Notes: generated by a model from the sequence alone, not told the origin. A DNA stretch of 7,224 bases from an uncultured Collinsella sp. (GCA_900757615.1 CAAEON010000008.1:1-7224), one strand, 5' to 3'. Counted from the stretch's first letter, positions 1 through 6,294 are shown. Translations and numbers: made by a program.

Positions 1-99
1 CTGCTCGATAAGACCAAGGAGAGCGTGGGCGGTGTTGCTCACGGCCTGGATCTGCTCGACGGGGTTGTTGCCGAGGGCGTTGCCGCCGAGGGCGACGAC
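1..99. repeat. Left copy of a 99-bp terminal direct repeat
   Basis: Every base here is identical to positions 7126-7224, in the same orientation. The repeat lies inside the arcC coding frame (codons 12-44). An exact repeat sitting precisely on both window ends is the usual signature of a circular contig or graph loop cut open by an assembler with k=99. It could also be a true duplication of this part of arcC. The identity is seen directly; the cause is inferred. Confidence 0.97.
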
Positions 100-132
100 G
101 ATGCGGTCGGGCTTACCGTACGGTTTACTCAT
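1..132 (-). CDS. arcC: Carbamate kinase ArcC, N-terminal part (cut by the window start)
   Basis: Codons 1-44 of carbamate kinase, which converts carbamoyl phosphate and ADP to ATP, CO2 and ammonia, the energy-yielding last step of the arginine deiminase pathway in the cytosol. The start ATG is at 132-130. The next upstream codons in frame run into a TGA, so no longer start exists. The protein begins MSKPYGKPDRIVVALGGNAL, which holds the amino-acid-kinase ALGGNAL nucleotide/phosphate loop (residues 14-20). It starts 23 nt after the arcB stop, as the last gene of the minus-strand operon. A weak GGGAAG lies about 14 nt before the ATG, so initiation may lean on coupling with arcB. The frame continues without a break into the right-end piece at 7224 if the two 99-bp ends are overlapped, giving a 320-aa protein, the normal length for the family. 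Confidence 0.95.
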   Translation of the reverse strand, partial: MSKPYGKPDRIVVALGGNALGNNPVEQIQAVSNTAHALLGLIEQ

Positions 133-155
133 AGTATTCGTTCACTTCCCAGCTA

Positions 156-1163
156 CTAGCGAAGCGTCGCGTACATCATGGCCTTAATGGTATGCATGCG
201 GTTCTCGGCCTCCTGGAACACACGAGACTGCGCGCTCTCAAAGACCTCGTCGGAAACCTCCATCTCGGTCACGCCGAACTTCTCGGCAATCTCGGCGCCG
301 ATGGTGGTCTGCGTATCGTGGAAGCTCGGCAGGCAGTGCATAAAGATGGCGCCGGGGTTTGCCTTGGCCATGACCTCGGGCGTTACTCGATAGGGAGAGA
401 GAAGATCGATTCGGCTCTTCCACAGCTCCTCAGCCTGGCCCATACCGACCCAAACGTCCGTATAGATCACGTCTGCATCCTTGACGCCCTCGTCGATATC
501 CTCAGTGAGCTGGATCGTGCAGCCATTCTGAGCGGCGATCTCCTGGCAGCGCTCAAGAAGCTCGGGATCGAAGTGCGTGGCGCCCTCGACATCGCCCTTG
601 GGTCCGCAGGAGCAGAAGTTAATGCCGAGCTTGGCGCAGATAACCATCAGGGAGTCGCTGACGTTGCCCTGCTCCTTGCCCATATAGGTGAGCTTCATGC
701 CGCGCGTGTCGCCAAACTCCTCACGCATGGTAAGAATGTCGGCAAGGGCCTGGGTGGGATGGTACTCGTTGGTCAGACCGTTCCAGACGGGAACGCCAGC
801 CTTGGCGGCAAGCTCCTCGACGATCGACTGGTCGGAGCCGCGATACTCAATACCGTCATACATGCGACCGAGCACGCGGGCGGTATCCTCGATGGACTCT
901 TTCTTGCCCATCTGCGACGAGCCGGGGTCGAGGTAGGTCACACCCATACCCAGGTCCATACCGCCGACCTCGAAGGCACAGCGCGTGCGCGTTGAGGTCT
1001 TCTCAAACAGCAGGACAATGTTCTTGCCCTCGAGAAAGCGGTGCGGATAACCGGCGCGCTTCATATCCTTGAAGTTCTTTGAGAGGTCGAGCATGTACTC
1101 GATTTCCTCGGACGTAAAGTCAAGCAGGGTAAGAACGCTTCGACCAGAAAGATTAAGAGCCAT
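156..1163 (-). CDS. arcB: Ornithine carbamoyltransferase, catabolic (ArcB)
   Basis: 335 aa, normal length. In this operon it runs catabolically: citrulline plus phosphate gives ornithine and carbamoyl phosphate for ArcC. Seen motifs: carbamoyl-phosphate loop STRTR at residues 57-61, HPTQ at 135-138, TDVW at 235-238 and HCLP at 276-279 (catalytic Cys277). The start is the ATG at 1163-1161, preceded at 8 nt by AAAGGA; an in-frame GTG 20 codons upstream (1223) lies within a hairpin and adds residues the family lacks. Odd points: the loop usually GD-x-x-NN reads GKEQGN (162-167), and the ornithine-binding SMG loop reads GMG (240-242). Asn167, Asp236 and Met241, equivalent to ornithine contacts in known OTCases, are kept. 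The FHD after HCLP favours OTCase over putrescine carbamoyltransferase. It lies between arcA (86-bp spacer) and arcC (23-bp spacer), surely one operon. Confidence 0.95.
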   Translation of the reverse strand: MALNLSGRSVLTLLDFTSEEIEYMLDLSKNFKDMKRAGYPHRFLEGKNIVLLFEKTSTRTRCAFEVGGMDLGMGVTYLDPGSSQMGKKESIEDTARVLGRMYDGIEYRGSDQSIVEELAAKAGVPVWNGLTNEYHPTQALADILTMREEFGDTRGMKLTYMGKEQGNVSDSLMVICAKLGINFCSCGPKGDVEGATHFDPELLERCQEIAAQNGCTIQLTEDIDEGVKDADVIYTDVWVGMGQAEELWKSRIDLLSPYRVTPEVMAKANPGAIFMHCLPSFHDTQTTIGAEIAEKFGVTEMEVSDEVFESAQSRVFQEAENRMHTIKAMMYATLR

Positions 1164-1171
1164 GATTTGAG

Positions 1172-1177
1172 TCCTTT
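1172..1177 (-). promoter_or_regulatory. Ribosome binding site of arcB
   Basis: The minus strand reads AAAGGA followed by 8 nt and the ATG at 1163. It decides the arcB start against the upstream in-frame GTG at 1223. Confidence 0.75.
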
Positions 1178-1203
1178 CGGTTGTTGGAACACACAAGGAG
1201 GGA

Positions 1204-1233
1204 TGGGCGGCGCAGACGCACACGCGCCGCCCA
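1204..1233 (-). other. Strong GC hairpin in the arcA-arcB spacer
   Basis: Perfect inverted repeat: arms at 1204-1213 and 1224-1233 (TGGGCGGCGC and its complement) around a 10-nt loop. On the transcribed minus strand the stem is followed by TCCCTCC, not a U-run, so it is not a standard intrinsic terminator. It sits 16 nt after the arcA stop and about 40 nt before the arcB start. An mRNA processing or stability element that sets the arcA:arcB ratio is a plausible inference. Confidence 0.7.
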
Positions 1234-1249
1234 GATACGCTAACGCTGA

Positions 1250-2494
1250 CTAGATTTCCTCACGCCAGAACGGCATGGTCATGCAGCGCGGGCCGCCGCG
1301 ACCGCGAGAAAGCTCCTCGGAGGGGGCGACGAGCAGCTCGACGCCGGCCTTGTAAAGAGCATCGTTGGTGACAACGTTGCGCTCATACACGCAGACCTTG
1401 CCCGGTGCGACCGCAAGAGTGTTGGAACCATCGTTCCACTGCTCACGGGAAGCCTCGATCGGATCGCCACCACCGCACTCAATCATGGTGATGTGGTCCA
1501 TACCCGTCGCAAGCTCGAGAATATGCTGCAGGGTGCCCTCGAGCTCCTCGATATGCACCTCCCCCTCCGAATCGCCCTTGGTCAGGCGGTAGGCACGAAG
1601 CGTCTGGTAGATGCCGGGATAGACCGTGAACTTATCGCGATCGACCTGCGTGCAAACGGTGTCGAGATGCATGTAGGCATAGCCGTGCGGAATCTTGATG
1701 GCATAGATGTTCTCGATTTCGGCCTCATCAGAACCCCAGAACATATTCTTGGCGAGCTCATCGATGGCCGCAGTCTGGGTACGCTCGGAAATACCGATGG
1801 CGAGCGTCTTGGCGTTGATGTTGAGAATATCGCCGCCCTCGATATGCCACTCGCTATTGTGGTCGTACCAGATGGGGCTACCGGCGTAATCGGGATGGTT
1901 GCGGAGCACCGTTTCGTAGAAGATTACCTCGCGATTGCGCTGATTCCAGTACATGCGGTTCATGGTAGCGCCCTTGCCCACGACAGCCAGGGGATCACGG
2001 GAGAAATACGAGGCGGGCATGGGGAAGAGGACCATGTCGTCGCCCTTCAGCTCATCGCCGTCCAAGCTGGCAAGAGAGCCGCCGACATGCGGGATCTCGA
2101 GGTCGCGCACATACAGTCCGCCCATAGCCGTGAGGACAAATTCCTTGTTGTCCTTGATGGAATCGAGCTTCTCGACAACGGCCTGGCGAAGGGCCGCGTT
2201 GGAGATGCCGGACTCCCCCATGAACTTCGTCATGAACTCTGCGCGAGTGCCCTCGACTTTGTCAAACGTCTCAGCGAGCAGCTCTTCCATATAGACGACC
2301 TCGGCGCCAGCGCCGCGAAGAAGGTCGGTAAACTGATCGTGCTCTTTCTGGGCATAGTCCAGATAGAACGCGTCGTGAATCCAAACGCGGTCGAAATCCT
2401 CCGCCTTCATGTTTACAAGATCCATACCGGGGCGATGGACGCACACCTTCTTGAGGGCGCCAATCTCGCTATGAACGTTCAGTCCTTTGTTCAT
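1250..2494 (-). CDS. arcA: Arginine deiminase (ArcA), operon copy
   Basis: 414 aa, full length. It hydrolyses arginine to citrulline and ammonia through a Cys-amidino intermediate, in the cytosol. Catalytic residues of the guanidino-modifying fold are all visible: Asp167 in SRDP, Glu219 in HIEGGD (217-222), His276 and Asp278 in MHLDT, and Cys404 in GRGGPRC. The carboxylate-binding arginines are present in NREV (Arg188) and SERT (Arg238). The position just before the FSRDP motif that is Asn in most ADIs (PMPN) is Ala161 here. The start at 2494 follows AGAAGGA by 5 nt. It begins 42 nt after the carrier gene ends and precedes arcB, so co-transcription is expected. Only the paralogue at 4251-5501 is similar within the window. 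Confidence 0.97.
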   Translation of the reverse strand: MNKGLNVHSEIGALKKVCVHRPGMDLVNMKAEDFDRVWIHDAFYLDYAQKEHDQFTDLLRGAGAEVVYMEELLAETFDKVEGTRAEFMTKFMGESGISNAALRQAVVEKLDSIKDNKEFVLTAMGGLYVRDLEIPHVGGSLASLDGDELKGDDMVLFPMPASYFSRDPLAVVGKGATMNRMYWNQRNREVIFYETVLRNHPDYAGSPIWYDHNSEWHIEGGDILNINAKTLAIGISERTQTAAIDELAKNMFWGSDEAEIENIYAIKIPHGYAYMHLDTVCTQVDRDKFTVYPGIYQTLRAYRLTKGDSEGEVHIEELEGTLQHILELATGMDHITMIECGGGDPIEASREQWNDGSNTLAVAPGKVCVYERNVVTNDALYKAGVELLVAPSEELSRGRGGPRCMTMPFWREEI

Positions 2495-2499
2495 CTCTA

Positions 2500-2506
2500 T
2501 CCTTCT
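2500..2506 (-). promoter_or_regulatory. Ribosome binding site of arcA
   Basis: The minus strand reads AGAAGGA with 5 nt to the ATG at 2494, a near-ideal site that supports this start. Confidence 0.75.
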
Positions 2507-2536
2507 TTCTCACAACTTGTATGTGGGGTTTTGCAT

Positions 2537-3973
2537 TTACGGCAGGGGGATAAGACCCGAAACCGCAGTGAATGCCATGCAGATAACGCTTACGACCAGG
2601 AAGAATTTCCAAGCGACCTTCCACCACTGGCCAAGCGGAATCTTACAGACGCCAAGACCGGCAACGAGCATCGCGCTTGTCGGCGAAATGAGAGACATGG
2701 CAGCACTGCCCATGGAAAGGCCGGTAACTGCAGCCTCGGGGTTTAAGCCCATCAGCTCAACAAGCGGACCGAAAATGGGAATCGTAAGAGCAGCGATGCC
2801 CGAGGAGCTCGGAACGAGGATCGACAGAAGGTTATCCACGACGTAGAGAATGCTCGTAAAGATAACTGCCGGAACTCCAGAGAGAGCCGTGGCGAGCGTG
2901 TTGAGAATCGTATCGATGATGAGGCCGTCATTGGCGATTACGAGGATTCCGCGGGCGAGGCCAACAACGATGGCAGAGAACGCGAAGTCTGCAATTCCCT
3001 TAACGAACTCGCCAGCGATCTCCTTCTCATTCATCCCGGAAACAACACCCGAAAGAAGAGCCATGGCCAAGAAAATCGCAGAGATCTCGTTCATGTACCA
3101 GCCCTGGGTTACCAGACCCCAAATGATAGCGCCAAGTCCAAGCACGAAAATAACCATGACGGCTTTTTGCCTAGCGGTGAACTCGCTATCGAGGAGATTC
3201 TCGTCCGCGCCAAACTCTTTGCGCTTCTCGATATCATCGTGGAAAGCTGGGGATGCCTCGGGATTCTTCTTAACCTTGAGGGCATACATCACAACCCATG
3301 CGATGGCAACTGCCGTGAGCACGACAAGGGCGATAGTACGCAACCAAAGCTGGGGGTTGCCCTGGATACCGAGGATGCCCTGGGAAATCAGGACGTTGAA
3401 CGGGTTAACGGTAGATGCGATGTATCCGATACGGGCACCCACAAACACCGTCATGAACGCTGTAATTGAGTCGAAGCCCATGGCCATCATGATCGGCATA
3501 AGAATCGCAAAGAACGGAAGCGTCTCCTCTGCCATACCAAAGGTGCTGCCGCCCAAGGCAAAAAGCGCCATTAGGATCGGAATGATGAGGACGTCCTTGC
3601 TCTTGAACTTCTTCACCACTCGGGCGACGCCGCTCGTGATGGCTCCGGTCGCCGTGATGGCCTGGAAGGAACCTCCCACGATCATAATGAATGCAACGAC
3701 CTCGACCGCTTGCTGGATGCCGATCGCAGGGGCCTCAAGTACTTCGAAGATGCCTTGGCGAAGATCGACCTCGTTGCCGTCCTCGTCCGTATAGACCTTA
3801 TCGACAGGCTCATAGGTGCCCGAGACCGTTACCTCGCGACCGTTAACCTCCTGGCGCTCAAACGAACCCGAAGGCACGACCCAGGTCAGAACGGCAAATA
3901 CGGCCATCAAGACGAGAATGATGGTGTACACGTGCGGGACTCGAAGAGTGCGCTTCTTTTCCGTCTCTGCCAT
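2537..3973 (-). CDS. YfcC-family membrane carrier, probable arginine/ornithine exchanger
   Basis: 478-aa integral membrane protein with a short charged cytosolic N-terminus and a first membrane segment at about residues 14-34, ending in a WVVPSGSFE motif. About ten to twelve hydrophobic segments follow, with a charged cytosolic loop at about 235-270. Two glycine/serine-rich re-entrant-like motifs are seen, GGSTFGMAEETLPF (141-154) and LVPSSSGIAALTIP (386-399), typical of the YfcC/DcuC branch of the ion-transporter superfamily. It is not related to the APC-type ArcD. As first gene of an ADI operon, its likely role is arginine uptake in exchange for ornithine; substrate is inferred from context only. 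The start is backed by AAGGAGG 4 nt upstream. Residues 42-75 form a hydrophilic extracytosolic stretch after the first segment, usual for this family. Confidence 0.9.
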   Translation of the reverse strand: MAETEKKRTLRVPHVYTIILVLMAVFAVLTWVVPSGSFERQEVNGREVTVSGTYEPVDKVYTDEDGNEVDLRQGIFEVLEAPAIGIQQAVEVVAFIMIVGGSFQAITATGAITSGVARVVKKFKSKDVLIIPILMALFALGGSTFGMAEETLPFFAILMPIMMAMGFDSITAFMTVFVGARIGYIASTVNPFNVLISQGILGIQGNPQLWLRTIALVVLTAVAIAWVVMYALKVKKNPEASPAFHDDIEKRKEFGADENLLDSEFTARQKAVMVIFVLGLGAIIWGLVTQGWYMNEISAIFLAMALLSGVVSGMNEKEIAGEFVKGIADFAFSAIVVGLARGILVIANDGLIIDTILNTLATALSGVPAVIFTSILYVVDNLLSILVPSSSGIAALTIPIFGPLVELMGLNPEAAVTGLSMGSAAMSLISPTSAMLVAGLGVCKIPLGQWWKVAWKFFLVVSVICMAFTAVSGLIPLP

Positions 3974-3977
3974 CTCT

Positions 3978-3984
3978 CCTCCTT
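3978..3984 (-). promoter_or_regulatory. Ribosome binding site of the YfcC-family carrier
   Basis: The minus strand reads AAGGAGG with 4 nt to the ATG at 3973. It is a consensus Shine-Dalgarno sequence, the strongest in the window. Confidence 0.85.
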
Positions 3985-4088
3985 AATTCAGGGGTTTTTC
4001 GTTGCCGGCAAAGCCATTGTGTCATCGCGCAAAACACCCTTCCGTCTCTTCGCCCGCCAACGAAGCGCATCGACCCGTAAACGGACTT

Positions 4089-4129
4089 TAGATTGACGTA
4101 ATTTTTCAATTTGCTTTCTAGATTGATGT
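4089..4129. repeat. Pair of direct repeats TAGATTGAYGT
   Basis: TAGATTGACGT at 4089-4099 and TAGATTGATGT at 4119-4129 match at 10 of 11 bases with a start-to-start distance of 30 bp, near three helical turns. The second copy is part of the left arm of the 19-bp palindrome. A looser third version, CAGATATGATGT, is at 4172-4183. The arrangement suits cooperative binding by a dimeric regulator on one DNA face; this is inference. Confidence 0.6.
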
Positions 4130-4140
4130 TTAACATCAAT
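4122..4140. promoter_or_regulatory. Perfect 19-bp palindrome, candidate operator
   Basis: ATTGATGTTTAACATCAAT: two perfect 9-bp arms around a single central base. It resembles an FNR/CRP-type site in its TTGAT...ATCAA ends, but the 7-bp spacing differs from FNR (4 bp). Placed between two divergent arc units, and close to a gene for a dimeric HTH regulator, it is the best candidate operator in the window. Confidence 0.65.
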
Positions 4141-4175
4141 TACTAAGCCGGTTCGTGCCATTCACCTGTGACAGA

Positions 4176-4181
4176 TATGAT
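4176..4181 (+). promoter_or_regulatory. Possible -10 element for arcA2
   Basis: TATGAT matches the sigma-70 -10 consensus at 5 of 6 bases and lies 70 nt before the arcA2 start. The matching -35 is poor (TTCGTG at 4152-4157, 18-bp spacer). If real, it overlaps the third half-site, so a bound regulator could affect it. Confidence 0.3.
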
Positions 4182-4242
4182 GTAAATTGAATCGAACTCG
4201 TAATGTGCCACTATGGAAGCAATCAATACTCATCGCCAAAGC

Positions 4243-4247
4243 GAGGT
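4243..4247 (+). promoter_or_regulatory. Ribosome binding site of arcA2
   Basis: GAGGT ends 3 nt before the ATG at 4251. The spacing is short but it is the only SD-like element near a candidate start. The upstream in-frame ATG at 4203 has none. Confidence 0.5.
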
Positions 4248-4250
4248 CTT

Positions 4251-5501
4251 ATGTCCGCACTACATGTTCAAAACGAAATAGGAAAGCTAAAAAAGGCCCT
4301 CCTGCACTGCCCCGGCCCCGAAACGCGCAACTACCCCGACGGGCAGTTCAATCGGGTCTTTACGTTGCGTCCGTCTAGCAGCTCATTCGATCTTGATAAA
4401 GCCCTTAGGGAGCATCATGCTTACTCGGCGATGCTCGAGCACGAAGGGGTAGAGATTCTCTATCTTGAAAACCTTCTTACCGAAGCCCTTGATGCGACAG
4501 AGCAAGCGCGTCGCTCTTTTATCGATAGCTACATTTCAGAATGCGGCGCGCGGGGCATTGAGCTCGAGTCTGCCATTCGCGAGTATCTTGAGCATATCGA
4601 AGGTTCCCGCGACCTAGTCCAGGCAGCCGTCAACGGCGTTCGCTACTCCCAGGTCTTCGACACGAACAAGGAGGTGTTCAGCCTCTCAAAGCTGACGGGA
4701 GACGCATACTCACCCGACGACCTTCTCATAGCCCCCCTTAACACCATGTGGTTCACGCGCGATCCAGCAAGCGTCATCGGCGAAGGTGTCACGCTCAACC
4801 ATATGTACTGGCCAGAGCGCAACCGTGAGGTTATCGCCTATAAAACGATTTTTAACTATCATCCGGATTTCCGCGAGACTCCTCAGTTCTTCAAGCATGA
4901 ATCGACTTACCACATTGAAGGCGGCGACCTTCACAACCTCAACAGCGAAAATGTAGCCGTTGGCATCTCTCAACGAACCGAGCCAGCAGCTATAGACACC
5001 CTAGCGAATAACTTGCTCTGGGACGAGAACTCGACTATTGAGTCCGTATGGGCCATTGAGGTTCCCTACGATGATCTCTGCATTCATCTCGACACATACT
5101 TTGCTCGTGTTAACTATGAGACATTCCTCATTGACCGGGAGCTCCTGGACCAAGCGCGAGTCTACTGCATTACACGAGGCAGATCGGAAAGGACAACCCG
5201 GGCGCGTCATGTCGAAGGCGGACTAAAAGAAGCGCTGGGATTAGCCCTGGGTTTAAGTTCACCGCAATTTATCCCTTGCGGCGGCTCAAATCCCGGAGCG
5301 GCAGAGGTCGAAAGAACCAACAATGCCATAAGCACCCTTTGCCTGGAGCCCGGCAAGGTCTGCGTATACGAAGAGAACACCGAGACTAACAAGGCACTGG
5401 AGCAGGCCGGTATTGAACTTGTTCCCATCTCTATCTTTGAGCTGACAAACGGCTTTGGCGGCCCCAACTGCCTCTGCCTTCCCCTCGTCCGCGCTTCATA
5501 A
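4251..5501 (+). CDS. Second, diverged arginine deiminase-family protein (ArcA2)
   Basis: 416 aa from the ATG at 4251; starting at 4203 would add 16 residues that ArcA lacks. Homologous over its whole length to the ArcA at 1250-2494, with roughly half of the core identical by eye, but the N-terminal third and the C-terminal loop differ. All catalytic residues are kept: Asp171 (FTRDP), Glu223 (HIEGGD), His279 and Asp281 (IHLDT), Cys407 (GGPNC), plus Arg191 and Arg242. Differences: residues 38-46 form a Ser-rich TLRPSSSSF segment where ArcA has WIHDAFY; the gate position five before Cys is Phe402 (Arg399 in ArcA; Met in mycoplasmal ADI); the residue before Cys is Asn. Codon use is looser (ATA and AGG occur) and GC lower than in arcABC, hinting at low expression or separate origin. 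It may be an ADI for other conditions, an enzyme for a related guanidino compound, or a sensor; activity on arginine is likely but unproven. Confidence 0.9.
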   Translation: MSALHVQNEIGKLKKALLHCPGPETRNYPDGQFNRVFTLRPSSSSFDLDKALREHHAYSAMLEHEGVEILYLENLLTEALDATEQARRSFIDSYISECGARGIELESAIREYLEHIEGSRDLVQAAVNGVRYSQVFDTNKEVFSLSKLTGDAYSPDDLLIAPLNTMWFTRDPASVIGEGVTLNHMYWPERNREVIAYKTIFNYHPDFRETPQFFKHESTYHIEGGDLHNLNSENVAVGISQRTEPAAIDTLANNLLWDENSTIESVWAIEVPYDDLCIHLDTYFARVNYETFLIDRELLDQARVYCITRGRSERTTRARHVEGGLKEALGLALGLSSPQFIPCGGSNPGAAEVERTNNAISTLCLEPGKVCVYEENTETNKALEQAGIELVPISIFELTNGFGGPNCLCLPLVRAS

Positions 5502-5502
5502 C

Positions 5503-6153
5503 ATGGGAACGGGTCAAAACATAAAGGCGCTTCGCAAGCGCGACCAGCTCACGCAGGAGGAGTTCGCGGCACTTGTCGGCGTCTCCAAAGAAACGGTACG
5601 CCGTTGGGAAAAGGACCGCTATGCCATCCGCCGGTCGACACTGCTCAAGATCGTTTCGAAATTCAATCTGCAGTTTGACGACCTCGCATCGGAAACCGCA
5701 GGGCTTGCCGCAAAGCTCGACCACGAGGGGCGGAAGGGGGAATCCAAGGAAACTACTACTGACTCCCTTTGTGATGTATTTAAAATTCAGATGAATGGAG
5801 GCAGAACGGGACTCAAGCAGACCGGAACAACGGCGCTCCCCTCATCCGTATTCAAAAACCATCGCGGGTGCTTCTTTGTTCAAATGGACACATCTGCCAT
5901 GTCCAAATGCTATCCGATAGGATCCCTTCTCCTAGTGGACCCCAACCTGAAACCCTGGAACGGATGCTCCGTCCTCGCCTTGGCCGATAATTCCAGAATG
6001 GTCATACGGCGATATAGCACCGGCACGAACACCGTGATGCTGTCATCTTACTCATATCGCACGTCGGAACCGGATATTGTGCTGGACAAACGCCGAATCA
6101 GGATTCTCGGAGTCATCGTCTGGTTTCAGGCATCCCATGACCTGAGCATCTAA
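5503..6153 (+). CDS. HTH (XRE-type) transcriptional regulator with degenerate S24/LexA-like domain
   Basis: 216 aa. Residues 4-61 are a Cro/CI-type HTH; the helix-turn-helix core LTQEEFAALVGVSKETVRRW is at 16-35. A charged linker (62-110) leads to a C-terminal domain (about 115-208) with the LexA/CI peptidase pattern: FFVQMDTSAM, then PIGSLLLVDP (138-147), then MVIRRY (166-171), ending LGVIVWF. In aligned position the catalytic Ser before Met is Ala132 and the catalytic Lys is Arg169, so self-cleavage is not expected; the domain probably serves dimerisation or ligand sensing. Ser131 next door leaves some doubt. The ATG comes 1 nt after the arcA2 stop with no clear SD, so translation is probably coupled to arcA2. 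The context suggests it controls the divergent arc units through the 4089-4183 repeats. It is convergent with arcC. The start fits the HTH boundary. Confidence 0.88.
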   Translation: MGTGQNIKALRKRDQLTQEEFAALVGVSKETVRRWEKDRYAIRRSTLLKIVSKFNLQFDDLASETAGLAAKLDHEGRKGESKETTTDSLCDVFKIQMNGGRTGLKQTGTTALPSSVFKNHRGCFFVQMDTSAMSKCYPIGSLLLVDPNLKPWNGCSVLALADNSRMVIRRYSTGTNTVMLSSYSYRTSEPDIVLDKRRIRILGVIVWFQASHDLSI

Positions 6154-6199
6154 CCAAATTTGCTCTTGTTTACCCCCTGCACACATCTCAAACAGCAAA

Positions 6200-6229
6200 A
6201 GCCCCGCAGCCGGAGCGGACTGCGGGGCT
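6200..6229 (-). terminator. Intrinsic terminator of the arc operon (after arcC)
   Basis: Arms AGCCCCGCAG (6200-6209) and CTGCGGGGCT (6220-6229) are perfect over 10 bp around a 10-nt loop. On the minus strand the stem is followed by TTTGCTGTTT (the T-run counts four with the last stem base), so it terminates transcription from arcC, 65 nt past its stop. It also lies 46 nt after the convergent regulator, but the plus side lacks a T-run. Confidence 0.85.
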
Positions 6230-6248
6230 CATGAAGAGAGGCTAGTTT

Positions 6249-6272
6249 GTGGGCGTCTTGCCTGGCGCCCAC
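6249..6272. other. Second hairpin between arcC stop and terminator
   Basis: GTGGGCG (6249-6255) and CGCCCAC (6266-6272) form a perfect 7-bp stem with a 10-nt loop. There is no T-run on either side. It lies in the arcC 3' untranslated region, just before the terminator, and could protect the transcript 3' end. Confidence 0.5.
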
Positions 6273-6294
6273 GAGAGAGGCAACAGAGTAGAGG

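Larger units (their letters stand above)
3974..4250. promoter_or_regulatory. Divergent control region between carrier operon and arcA2-regulator operon
   Basis: 277 bp without a credible gene. It must hold the promoters for both transcription units. The middle (about 4085-4200) is clearly richer in A and T than the flanking genes. It contains a 19-bp perfect palindrome (4122-4140), a copy of its left half 30 bp away (4089-4099) and a looser copy at 4172-4183. A short palindrome TTGCCGGCAA lies at 4002-4011 in the carrier leader. I could not place a convincing -35/-10 pair for the minus strand. Confidence 0.8.

Noticed and set aside
192..995. 267-codon open frame on the plus strand opposite arcB
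   Set aside because: It is antisense to a well-supported OTCase gene and has no family motifs or ribosome site.
1203..1253. Plus-strand 16-codon frame just after an AAGGAGGG sequence at about 1195-1202
   Set aside because: The spacing to the ATG is zero, the frame lies in the hairpin, and it is antisense to the operon; coincidence is likelier than a leader peptide.
1493..2746. 417-codon open frame on the plus strand opposite arcA and the carrier end
   Set aside because: It is fully antisense to a certain gene, its protein matches no family I know, and it crosses two genes and a spacer. Long antisense frames are expected with this codon bias.
2850..3794. 314-codon open frame on the plus strand opposite the carrier
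   Set aside because: Serine/threonine/isoleucine-rich composition is the mirror of membrane-segment codons; it is a shadow of the carrier gene.
3858..4139. Small minus-strand frame of 93 codons starting in the palindrome and overlapping the carrier start
   Set aside because: No SD sequence, arginine-rich composition typical of an out-of-frame reading, and a 116-bp overlap with a gene that has a consensus ribosome site.
4122..4140. FNR site in the divergent spacer
   Set aside because: The TTGAT and ATCAA halves are present but 7 bp apart rather than 4, so a canonical FNR call is not supported; kept as a generic operator candidate.
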